Below, piece after piece: positions 33,407-41,561 of a DNA stretch of 64,000 bases (positions within the stretch are counted from its first letter, which is position 1; each line of letters begins with the position of its first letter). The DNA is from Bodo saltans (Eukaryota > Euglenozoa > Kinetoplastea > Eubodonida > Bodonidae): contig CYKH01000238.1 of NCBI GenBank assembly GCA_001460835.1, positions 12,053-76,052 of the forward strand, given 5' to 3'. The notes beneath the pieces were generated by a model. That model did not search any database. It was not told the DNA's origin and saw only the letters and a program-made list of their open reading frames with translations. Position numbers and translations under genes: made by a program.

Positions 33407-34031
33407 TGTCGTCACTGAGCTATCACTGCGCAACTGTCACGTTGGTGCCTCGTCCAGTCCATTGCCCAAACGCCATCTCACTCACCTTTCCATAGACAAC
33501 GTCACCCTCAACGCAGGATCATTTCTTCACCGGCCGCTCCGAGATTACATCATCGTAGCTGGTGCGTCTCTTGTGGAGCTCAGACTATCTAACTTAGACA
33601 TTCATCCTGCCGAGTCGATGTGTTCGCTGCTGAGAGGGCTTCCTGGCTGGACACCACAACTTTCGTTGCTAAGCCTCACGGCATTGGGCCTCTCATCCGA
33701 TACTCTTCGCAGCTTGTGCGACGCTTTGGGGGAGCCTGACATGTGGCCTTCCTTGCATCGGTTGGAGCTCGGGCGTGGGGATATCTTGCCTTCCTACGGA
33801 GTAAGCTCGTTGTGCACTGCGTTGCTGCGCGATCATAGAGTGCGAACACTATGCTTAAGTGGTGCTGTATTGGACTACTTCGGCGTTGGGCAGCTTGCTC
33901 AACTGATTCGCGAATCGAAGACACTGACGGAAGTGTCGTTGGTGGGGGTTGCCTTGGGCGAGGTGGGTGGCCGTGTGATTGACAGCGCCAAGCGTCACGC
34001 AGTCAACAACACGTTGCAAGTACTGCTGTGA
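33219..34031 (+). CDS. Leucine-rich-repeat C-terminal part of the pseudokinase gene
   Basis: 270 residues of open frame; the true start is not the ATG at 33219 but the kinase frame upstream. From about base 33260 on it continues the chain sensibly and contains LRR-like units: VVTELSLRNCHV, HLTHLSIDNVTL, SLVELRLSNLDI, LSLLSLTALGLSSDTL, SLHRLELGRGDI, VRTLCLSGAVLDYFGVGQLAQLI and TLTEVSLVGVALGEVGG, the ribonuclease-inhibitor style. A TKL-like pseudokinase followed by LRRs suggests a scaffold that brings partners together. No pyrimidine tract precedes 33219, which argues against a separate gene. Whether the frameshift is in the organism or in the assembly cannot be told here. Confidence 0.78.
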   Translation: MSVVTRDQRAMRCLRAAAVSTEFLTRLANAGCNPDMVCTQHVAIENVQEADWSVVEEAMHRNDVVTELSLRNCHVGASSSPLPKRHLTHLSIDNVTLNAGSFLHRPLRDYIIVAGASLVELRLSNLDIHPAESMCSLLRGLPGWTPQLSLLSLTALGLSSDTLRSLCDALGEPDMWPSLHRLELGRGDILPSYGVSSLCTALLRDHRVRTLCLSGAVLDYFGVGQLAQLIRESKTLTEVSLVGVALGEVGGRVIDSAKRHAVNNTLQVLL

Positions 34032-34144
34032 GAGATTGTACAATCAGTGAAGAGAATCGCATGACTACTTTGTAATGTGTGTGTTGACATTTTTATGATA
34101 TCCATTCAATACCGCACCGCCCTTGTTGCTTGCATAGTGGAGGA

Positions 34145-35935
34145 ATGAAACGCTTTAGCCTTGCAGAGCTTCGTGTCGTGGATAGTGACGACGACAGTGA
34201 CGAGTTTGCATCTCCAGGCCGAGCTCCGGTGGCACCCATTGCACGGCTGCGGAGTATTGCGACGTCGTCTCCAGGGGAAATGATGGAGACACGGAAGCGG
34301 TCAGATGTCACACGTGCCGTTGTACAAGCACCTCCACCACCGCCACCAGTTGTTGTCGCCGCCTCGTTACCACAAGGCGATAGATCATCGAGCGATGTGT
34401 TTGCGTCGATTCAAACAGAAGATTCGTCAGCGGCTACCCCTGTGGCGGTTGCTGCTGCTCCTCGGGACTTGGGGCCCACTCAAGCTGCTACAATTCCAGT
34501 GAGCACCACGTCGGGTGGTGACGAGATGGAGGGCAGGACAGCACCTCCTGTCGTGAGGTCCTCTCCTCCACCGGTCAACTCCGTCATAGGCCCCTTGGTT
34601 GCCAGCCATGCAAGTAGTGAGCCTGTACCTCCTCCTCCCCCAGCACCTGCAGCAAGGACCGAATCTTTATCCCCCTCGCCCACCGACGTCCCCCAACTTC
34701 TTGCAACAGCCAGAGCCCCGTCAACCGTACAGAGCACTGTTGATCGGGCGTCGCCCCTACAACCAGACTCGTTAGTCATCATGCCCTCAACGGACGACTT
34801 TAACACTGCGCATGAAGTGGAGTCAACAACCTACATGGAGGAGACCGACAGCCCAGACGACGCTCCTCTTCGCCCAGTGGTCCCGCCTCCAGCGTTGCAC
34901 GTCACTTCTAGATACGAACCGTCCCCCCTTCCCCGGCGTGTTGATGACGATACAAATATGCAGAGAATGTCCATGTCACCACACTTTAAATTCTCCACAG
35001 CGGTCACACCACACATGCGTGCAGACATTCGTCGCCATCGAGACCCTGCCCTCAACGACCGGGATGATGACAGCGACGGGGAGTCCGTCCAGTTTGTGGA
35101 GCTTGGAAGTGGAGAGCGTCTTTCCCAGCACCGAGAACTTAGTGCGGTGAAGCCATGTGCGTTGGTTCTTGAAGATGGCCGCGAGGTGACCCCTGATCCT
35201 TTTGTTTCTGGAAGCGACAATGACGATGGCATGTCTGAAGTGCCAGATCCCCAAGTGTTTGCAGTTGTGACATCAAACGACTGGGACGATGCGCCACACA
35301 CACAACGCGGTGAGAGCTACCCCACTCGATTATCTGGGCGGAGTGGCACCGGGAATGGGCTCTCCCTGTACCATCAACGCTTATCGGAGCGTCGGCAAGC
35401 AGAGCAGCGCCAGATGCAAGCAGATCTAGAAAATCAATGGCAGGAGCTCACGTTTCGGCCTGAGGTCTCCTCGCAACCTTTTGACTTCGTTCATGCCCAG
35501 CCATACTACTTGCGCCTGCACGCAGACGCTGCCAAGAAAATGGACAAAACACGCCGAGTTAGCGTGGCTCGCATCTCCAAGGATCGCCAAATGCATCATC
35601 CAGTTTTGACGGAGAGGACGAAGGAATTAGCGGTAGGATTCGGCTCTGATATATACGAAAGATTATACCCTGGGAAGCTGAAGCCTCCCGCCCCCGAACC
35701 AAAGTTAAGTTGCGGGACGAAGGAGGTCTTTGCCCGATTAACTATCCCAAAGCGCTCGACTTCCACTGTACCTGATCTTGTAAAAAGACAAGGTTGCACT
35801 TTTAAACCAGAAATTACAACGTCTGCCAAGAACCTAGCCCCCAAGAAGTCCGTGGTCGAACGCTTGTTCCGCTCTCGTAAAGTGGCCGAGCCGCCACTTG
35901 ACGCTACGGCCAGCGATACAAGCTCCGTATTCTAG
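34145..35935 (+). CDS. Disordered protein with F-x-P-E-[IV] motifs, unknown function
   Basis: 596 residues from the ATG at 34145, which follows CCCTTGTTGCTTGCATAG. The first 400 residues are mostly disordered: a patch VDSDDDSDEF, poly-Pro runs (APPPPPPVVV, PPPPPAPAAR), and many acidic clusters. The C-terminal 180 residues are basic and helical and carry ELTFRPEVSSQPFDF and GCTFKPEITTSAKN, close to the motifs in the gene at 16279-18162. No catalytic domain. The motif-bearing tail may bind a common partner, perhaps tubulin or a flagellar scaffold (inference). Confidence 0.75.
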   Translation: MKRFSLAELRVVDSDDDSDEFASPGRAPVAPIARLRSIATSSPGEMMETRKRSDVTRAVVQAPPPPPPVVVAASLPQGDRSSSDVFASIQTEDSSAATPVAVAAAPRDLGPTQAATIPVSTTSGGDEMEGRTAPPVVRSSPPPVNSVIGPLVASHASSEPVPPPPPAPAARTESLSPSPTDVPQLLATARAPSTVQSTVDRASPLQPDSLVIMPSTDDFNTAHEVESTTYMEETDSPDDAPLRPVVPPPALHVTSRYEPSPLPRRVDDDTNMQRMSMSPHFKFSTAVTPHMRADIRRHRDPALNDRDDDSDGESVQFVELGSGERLSQHRELSAVKPCALVLEDGREVTPDPFVSGSDNDDGMSEVPDPQVFAVVTSNDWDDAPHTQRGESYPTRLSGRSGTGNGLSLYHQRLSERRQAEQRQMQADLENQWQELTFRPEVSSQPFDFVHAQPYYLRLHADAAKKMDKTRRVSVARISKDRQMHHPVLTERTKELAVGFGSDIYERLYPGKLKPPAPEPKLSCGTKEVFARLTIPKRSTSTVPDLVKRQGCTFKPEITTSAKNLAPKKSVVERLFRSRKVAEPPLDATASDTSSVF

Positions 35936-36171
35936 ACTACCGCCAACATCTTTGAGCGACAACTGTTTGTACATTTTGATTGTACTCCTTGTTTTGTTCT
36001 TCCACAGTAATGACCAACTGAAGCGCATGCTCATCAGATCATATTCTTGTGATGTACCGTCTTGATGGATATAACTGATCCCATTCTTTCGTTACCTAAT
36101 CCCTAAAGGTCGTTCGAGAATCCGATCCTCAACGTTTCCCTGAGCTTTGGTTTCCTCTTGCGTAAGTGATC

Positions 36172-38100
36172 ATGTTTCAGCAGTGTCCTCATTGCAAATC
36201 CACCAACTTGTCTTTGCTCTACAAGCCTGTGCTATGCATTCACTGTAGACTTGCTGTGTGCAACGGCTGCTTCGATGCTTCTACGAATAGATGTCGTCGA
36301 TGCGCCCCAGACCCTCTGAGGCCAGGCTGTGGTCGATGTGGCACTGCCGTCGTGGACCAGACACGATGCTCCACATGCCAAAGCTTGGTGTGTAGCAATT
36401 GTGTTGCGTACAGCACTGGTAATAGAATTGTTTGTAACGGGTGCCCGAGGCCCCAAGAAGCCAACAGCTACCATACTGCGTCGCAAGCCCCTGCACAGTT
36501 TTTCTGCGGCCGATGCCGCTGCCCCCAGCAGCGAGAAGCAGGATATCCACCGGCACACGCTGAGTACTGCTTCGGGTGCGCCAGAATTATCTGTGCTGGT
36601 TGCACCGAAGGTTCACTGATCAACGGCAGTTTTCTCTGCAATCACTGTTGCCCTTACATTCAATTCGATACCATCTTTCCAAAAGCGCCTCCGATTCTCC
36701 GAGCGACTCAAGCACCTCCCCAGCCGACGCCACAGCCCCAACAGCCAACATTCTCAAACTATGCGACGCCGGCGCCAGCAGCAGCCCAACCTATTGCACA
36801 ACCACCTCAACCCCAACAGCCAACCTTTTCAACCTACACAACTCCTGCGTCAGCAGCCGCCCAACCTCTCGCACAAACTGCTGCCTCTGCAGCCAGCCCC
36901 AAGACGTCCACCGTCAGTGTTGTGCTGTCGTCTGGGGTTACGATTCAGATGGCCACCGACCCGACAAGCTTGATGCGAACGTTCGGCCTGAGGCTTCACC
37001 AGCGCGTACAATGCTATCTGGAGGATTCAGAGCACCCCATCCCCGCATCTGTTGTTGGCTACACACGTTCCGATGTTGTCATCACTGTGGAGTCGCCCAC
37101 AGGTCAGCGGTGGGTGGCGGTAGACCCTGGGTTCCTCATCCGAGACGTCCCCCAGGCACAGCTATCGCCCACAACACCTAACGCTTCTCTATCGAGCACG
37201 AGCAGCACCGCGCTGGGCTACCCCCAGGCCCAGGCGTGGAACTTTACCTCCAGAGAATATCTGGCACAAGGTGCCCAGGGACAAGTGCACAAGTGCGTTA
37301 CAAGTGATGGTCGCACTGTCGTGACGAAGGAAATGAAGTTTGCATTATCTGATATGGCGAGCTTCCAAAGGCAGCTTGACCAGGCACGTCAAATCAAACA
37401 CCTTAGACACAATCACCTGATTCAATACCTAGATGTGCTCGAGTCCGTTGACCAGAGTGCAGCCACCGTCACGATTATTACACCCTTTTACAACGAGAGG
37501 GACCTCCGTGAGTTTGTCCAGAGGCAAGAGCTTACGATTGATGAACAACACATCGCTTCGTTGATCTTGCAAGTGGCCGGCGCACTGGAGTACTTGCACA
37601 CGCGGAACCCTCCCCTAGTGCACCGAGATGTGAAGCCAGAGAACATTTTGATGTGTAGTAATGGCGAGCAGGCGCTGCTTATGGATCTAGACACGTGCAA
37701 GCCCGCCAATCGTGCCGTCACTGTAGGCATGGGGACGATGGAGTACATGTCTCCTGAGGCAAGCGGCGGCGCAGCGACCACAAAGTCCGACATTTGGTCG
37801 TTGGGGGTAGTGATGTACGTCCTTTCAGCTCTCCCAGAGTTTGTCACGTTGCCCAAGAATGGCGTCGAACTATTCTTGAATGAATCATCGTGGACAGACG
37901 GCGAAATGCGCAGAGCAATTATTCTGGCTATTGGGAGGAGGAGTAGAAGTTATTCGAAGACTTTTGTCGAGCTCGTTTTGAAAATGCTTCGTCGGGACCC
38001 AAACCAGCGGCCCTCCGCGGCTGAGGTTACCGCTGAGCTCACGTTGATTCTGGAGAACATCCTCCTTGGCCAAGTTGTGCCAATGAATTGGGAATTATAG
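36172..38100 (+). CDS. Cys-rich zinc-binding protein kinase with DLD in place of DFG
   Basis: 642 residues. Residues 1-165 carry about 13 CxxC-type pairs (CPHCKS, CIHCRL, CRRCAP, CGRCGT, CSTCQS, CNGCPR, CFGCAR, CNHCCP), a compact zinc-binding array I cannot name. Residues 165-245 are Pro/Gln/Ala-rich. A Ser/Thr kinase domain fills about 358-635: AQGAQGQVHKC glycine loop, VTKEM beta-3 Lys, HRDVKPEN (484-491), and MDLDTCK at the Mg-binding loop (D505, with Leu-Asp instead of Phe-Gly). MGTMEYMSPEA fits an active segment. The essential Lys, Asp and Asp are all present, so the enzyme is probably active. Activation lip and sequence are NEK/STE-like, family not certain. The first ATG is 36172, after CTTTGGTTTCCTCTTGCGTAAG. 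Confidence 0.88.
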   Translation: MFQQCPHCKSTNLSLLYKPVLCIHCRLAVCNGCFDASTNRCRRCAPDPLRPGCGRCGTAVVDQTRCSTCQSLVCSNCVAYSTGNRIVCNGCPRPQEANSYHTASQAPAQFFCGRCRCPQQREAGYPPAHAEYCFGCARIICAGCTEGSLINGSFLCNHCCPYIQFDTIFPKAPPILRATQAPPQPTPQPQQPTFSNYATPAPAAAQPIAQPPQPQQPTFSTYTTPASAAAQPLAQTAASAASPKTSTVSVVLSSGVTIQMATDPTSLMRTFGLRLHQRVQCYLEDSEHPIPASVVGYTRSDVVITVESPTGQRWVAVDPGFLIRDVPQAQLSPTTPNASLSSTSSTALGYPQAQAWNFTSREYLAQGAQGQVHKCVTSDGRTVVTKEMKFALSDMASFQRQLDQARQIKHLRHNHLIQYLDVLESVDQSAATVTIITPFYNERDLREFVQRQELTIDEQHIASLILQVAGALEYLHTRNPPLVHRDVKPENILMCSNGEQALLMDLDTCKPANRAVTVGMGTMEYMSPEASGGAATTKSDIWSLGVVMYVLSALPEFVTLPKNGVELFLNESSWTDGEMRRAIILAIGRRSRSYSKTFVELVLKMLRRDPNQRPSAAEVTAELTLILENILLGQVVPMNWEL

Positions 38101-38299
38101 TGGATTGTTGCTTGTGAGTACCGAATGTTGCGTGACTGACTGTTTGCTAGTGTGAAATCGAATCGTGTGTGTTATTGGTCATCAACATACGACATTGACG
38201 GAATGCTATCGAATAGCACAAGTGAAGATTCATTGTGCGGTCGTCACCCTTGTTTTCTTCATTTGTTGGCTCACTCAAGGAATATGAACATTTCATCGA

Positions 38300-38824
38300 A
38301 TGTGCGCACAGTTTCGTAATCACAACTTTGCCCCTGGTCAAAATGGCGAGGCATTGCATCGTGACGACCACCCTGTAGGCGCAGGTGCACTGGTCGTACT
38401 TCCATCTCCAACGCATTTGTCTGTAGACAGTGATGTGAATATGGCCATGCAGGAATACCAAGGAGCTCTCGAAGCTCTGAGGGAACAACGCGTTGTATTG
38501 GAGATGCTGCAAGAGGCCATGGATAGGGGGGTTCCAGCAAAAAGGCTGCACGCGGATGCTGCCACACAAACAGAGCTGGTTGGCAGCGCAGGAACATTAC
38601 CTATCCATGAGTTAGTGATGAGGAGACTGCAAATTGCTCGAATGAAGCAGCGCAGGGTGTTAGCGCAACAGACGTACCGAGACCAGTTGGCAGCGTTGAC
38701 GGATGAGGTGGAGCAGCTACAAACGGCTCTTGAGGACATCACTCCTCAGGGTGTTGCAATGGTGGGAGTAGGTAGGGAGGGTCACACAGTAGTCGCCGTC
38801 TCGCCTAGTACCTACGATGCTTAG
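38300..38824 (+). CDS. Small coiled-coil protein, unknown function
   Basis: 174 residues from the ATG at 38300. Two helical segments (about 50-80, MAMQEYQGALEALREQRVV, and about 105-150, RRLQIARMKQRRVLAQQTYR then LAALTDEVEQLQTAL) separated by a short linker with DAATQTEL, reminiscent of dynein-light-chain-binding motifs of the TQT type (K/R-x-T-Q-T consensus; here A-A-T-Q-T). That would suggest LC8 binding, which is speculative. A pyrimidine-rich leader TGTTTTCTTCATTTG lies about 45 bases upstream. Another ATG just upstream (38284) is out of frame. Confidence 0.65.
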   Translation: MCAQFRNHNFAPGQNGEALHRDDHPVGAGALVVLPSPTHLSVDSDVNMAMQEYQGALEALREQRVVLEMLQEAMDRGVPAKRLHADAATQTELVGSAGTLPIHELVMRRLQIARMKQRRVLAQQTYRDQLAALTDEVEQLQTALEDITPQGVAMVGVGREGHTVVAVSPSTYDA

Positions 38825-38934
38825 TTGTACAATACACACGTACACGTGATGTGCTTAGCGAACACTTGACGCCATCGATGGCTGCCACAGTTGCGACGAA
38901 AGTTCCTTCCTTTAAGCCTCGTTGTGGAAGGAAG

Positions 38935-39846
38935 ATGAACATGATTTTGTTGTGGACAGTCGTGTGCGCCATGTTCGTGGGTCACGCCAGTGCAGGTACA
39001 GAGTCCATCAAGAACAGCGTTCTCACACTGGGCGTGGACACAAGCCACGGTGGCGCCATTTCCTACCTCGTGGACAACAATGACCCGACGATAAATCTTA
39101 TCAACTGCCACGATCAGGGTCGTGAGGTGCAGCAGAGTTATTACGCCGGACCGGACCCATACCGTGGTGCTCAGTGGAGTGGGGGTCCATGGCCGTGGAA
39201 TCCAATTTCATCAGGAGATGCATTCGGCCACAGCAGCACTGTGCTCTCGTTGAACAACACAGGCACATCTCTCTATCTCAAAGCGCGTCCCTTGCAATGG
39301 GCACTCAACAATGTTCCTTGCAATTGTACGTTTGAGACATACATTACATTAGATGCCAATGGTGCTTTCGTTCGCAACCGGTTGATCAACTTCCGGGAGG
39401 ACGAGACCGACTACGGTGCCCGTGATCAGGAGCTGCCTGCAGTGTACACGATCGGCCAGTTATCAGAGCTGTGGACGTACGCCGGGGATGCACCGTGGAC
39501 TGGTGACTCGCTCACGCAAGTGTCGTACCCTGTGCCTGGGCCCCCGTGGCAAGGGTTTACCGCTGCAGAGAACTGGGCGGCTTTTACAGATGGCATCCCC
39601 CAGCACTACGGTGTGGGCGTCTACCACGACAACATTTCCTCGTTCCTAGGTGGCTTCCACAGAACACAAGGGAAGGGAGGGTCCACGGACGACAACACTG
39701 GTTACATTGCACCAGTGGGCGTTCGAGACATTACCCACAATGATGAGTTTGTGTGGTGTTATCATTTAGCCATCGGGTACCTTGCCACCATCCGTGGCTA
39801 CTTTAGCTCCCGACGTGGCATGCCATGCACGTTCCCTGTAGTGTAG
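38935..39846 (+). CDS. Secreted protein resembling uncharacterised bacterial carbohydrate-related proteins
   Basis: 303 residues from the ATG chosen for its clean signal peptide (MNMILLWTVVCAMFVGHASA, cleavage near residue 20); an upstream ATG at 38878 would add 19 residues. The mature part is beta-rich: LGVDTSHGGAISYL, INCHDQGREVQQSYYAG, WPWNPISSGDAFG, QELPAVYTIG, ENWAAFTDG and NTGYIAPVG. From memory, very similar proteins occur in planctomycetes, Bacteroidetes and some fungi with no assigned activity; the fold looks like a carbohydrate-active beta-sandwich (inference). Several N-x-S/T sites are present (NNTG, NCT, NISS). Possible horizontal acquisition from bacteria, although codon use now matches the neighbours. 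Lysosomal or secreted role in a phagotroph is plausible. Confidence 0.7.
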   Translation: MNMILLWTVVCAMFVGHASAGTESIKNSVLTLGVDTSHGGAISYLVDNNDPTINLINCHDQGREVQQSYYAGPDPYRGAQWSGGPWPWNPISSGDAFGHSSTVLSLNNTGTSLYLKARPLQWALNNVPCNCTFETYITLDANGAFVRNRLINFREDETDYGARDQELPAVYTIGQLSELWTYAGDAPWTGDSLTQVSYPVPGPPWQGFTAAENWAAFTDGIPQHYGVGVYHDNISSFLGGFHRTQGKGGSTDDNTGYIAPVGVRDITHNDEFVWCYHLAIGYLATIRGYFSSRRGMPCTFPVV

Positions 39847-40007
39847 CTTCTGTAGACTTTATCAATCGTATGGCCAAGTGCGTTTCACATTGATAACGTG
39901 ATAGGACTTGCTCCATATGCTTTTATTTGATTCTCTTTTCTTTTGCTTCTGTTTGATTCTTTTTTCTTTTGAGTCTTTTCACCATCACAAAAGGTCCATC
40001 ATCTCAT

Positions 40008-41336
40008 ATGTCTGTTGATTTCACAACTAGGGCCGTCGATTTGTTGAAGAAGGGCGTTCAACATGAAGAGGCCAAGGAGTTCGAGGAGGCGTACAAGTGG
40101 TACATGGAATCCATTGAAGTGTTTATGACAGCCATTAAGTACGAAAACAAGAACCCCACGAAGAAAGACATGTTGAAGAAAAAGGTCAAGGAGATTATGG
40201 ATCGTGCGGAAAAGATCAAAGAGTACTTGGACAATGCCAAGGAAGGCTCCCCTACTGGCACTGGCACCACGTCTCAAAAAACTGCGAGCGCTAGCAAGAA
40301 GGGGAAAGAGGACGAGGAAGACAAGAATCGTATGCGCAGCAGCCTTGAGGGTGCAATTGTGAAGATCAAGCCTAACGTCCCTTGGAGCCACATCGCTGGG
40401 CTGGAGGGTGCAAAGGAGGCCCTCAAGGAGGCAGTAATTCTTCCAGTGCGCTTCCCTCAATTGTTCACTGGCAACCGCAAGCCGTGGAAGGGCATTCTCA
40501 TGTACGGACCCCCTGGAACAGGAAAGTCGTACCTAGCGAAGGCCGTCGCCACCGAGGGTGAGGGCACGTTTCTTAGCGTTAGCAGTGCCGACTTAATGTC
40601 GCGATGGCTCGGAGATTCCGAGAAGCTCGTGCGGAACCTTTTTGAGATTGCAAGGGAGCAGTACCGCACGGAGGGCAAGCCTTCGATCATCTTTATCGAT
40701 GAAATCGATTCTCTTGCCAGCTCGCGCAGTGATGGAGAGAACGATGCCACCCGCCGCATCAAGACAGAGTTTCTAGTTCAGATGCAGGGTGTCGGCAACG
40801 ATGACGAGGGCGTGCTTGTGCTTGCTGCCACAAACATCCCTTGGGGACTTGACAGCGCCATCCGTCGACGCTTTGAGCGCCGTATTTACATTCCCCTTCC
40901 TGATGTAGCAGCACGCAGCCAAATGTTTAAAATTCACATCGGTGATACTCATCATACACTCAGTGAGGCCGACTGGTATGAGCTCGCCGGTAAGACGGAG
41001 TTCTACAGCGGTAGTGATATCAACGTGTTGGTCCGCAATGCGATGATGGAGTGCATCCGCACCATCCAGGTGGCCACCCACTTCAAGCGCGTCAGCGGCC
41101 CCGACCCAAGCGATCCTACCAAGACGGTGCCAAATAGGTTGGTGCCGTGCTCTCCTGGGGACCCTGATGCGTTTCCTATGACCATGACCGAAATTAAGGA
41201 GCCCCAACTTGTCATGCCACTTCCAGTGACGAAGATGGACTTCTTGAAAGCTATCCGCACGGCAAGGCCTTCCGTATGCCAAGATGACATCGATCAGCAC
41301 ATCAAATTCACTGCAGAGTTTGGCCAAGAGGGCTAA
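40008..41336 (+). CDS. VPS4: AAA ATPase VPS4 (ESCRT-III disassembly)
   Basis: 442 residues. MIT domain at 1-80 (AVDLLKKGVQHEEAKEFEEA, binds ESCRT-III tails), a charged linker, then one AAA domain with Walker A GPPGTGKS (167-174), Walker B IIFIDEIDSL (about 227), the pore loop MSRWLGDSEK, Arg-finger RRRFERRIYIPLP, and a Vps4-C helix at the end with a beta-domain insert. It removes ESCRT-III from endosomes, the midbody and the cell surface. Start at 40008 follows a long T/C tract (39929-39980). Length equals that of human and yeast VPS4 (about 437-444). Confidence 0.97.
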   Translation: MSVDFTTRAVDLLKKGVQHEEAKEFEEAYKWYMESIEVFMTAIKYENKNPTKKDMLKKKVKEIMDRAEKIKEYLDNAKEGSPTGTGTTSQKTASASKKGKEDEEDKNRMRSSLEGAIVKIKPNVPWSHIAGLEGAKEALKEAVILPVRFPQLFTGNRKPWKGILMYGPPGTGKSYLAKAVATEGEGTFLSVSSADLMSRWLGDSEKLVRNLFEIAREQYRTEGKPSIIFIDEIDSLASSRSDGENDATRRIKTEFLVQMQGVGNDDEGVLVLAATNIPWGLDSAIRRRFERRIYIPLPDVAARSQMFKIHIGDTHHTLSEADWYELAGKTEFYSGSDINVLVRNAMMECIRTIQVATHFKRVSGPDPSDPTKTVPNRLVPCSPGDPDAFPMTMTEIKEPQLVMPLPVTKMDFLKAIRTARPSVCQDDIDQHIKFTAEFGQEG

Positions 41337-41561
41337 GATCAATGACTCATGTGTTGTGGGTACTCGTTTGAGGCCTACAGCTACTATGAAACTGTGCTGT
41401 GTGGATGGGTTGCATGCTTTTTTGTTTTCCAAATGCGTCCGAGCGACTCTCAGTCTTTTGCTGAACACACTTTGCCGTTGCATGCTCTGTGCTGATGGTG
41501 TCTTTTCAACACGTACTGTTCTATTCTCATATTTTACATTGACACTATTTTAGTCATTATC

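Noticed and set aside
41284-41553. 89-codon frame overlapping the VPS4 end and the following intergenic region
   Set aside because: Starts inside VPS4, hydrophobic T-rich ending comes from the leader tract of PFK.
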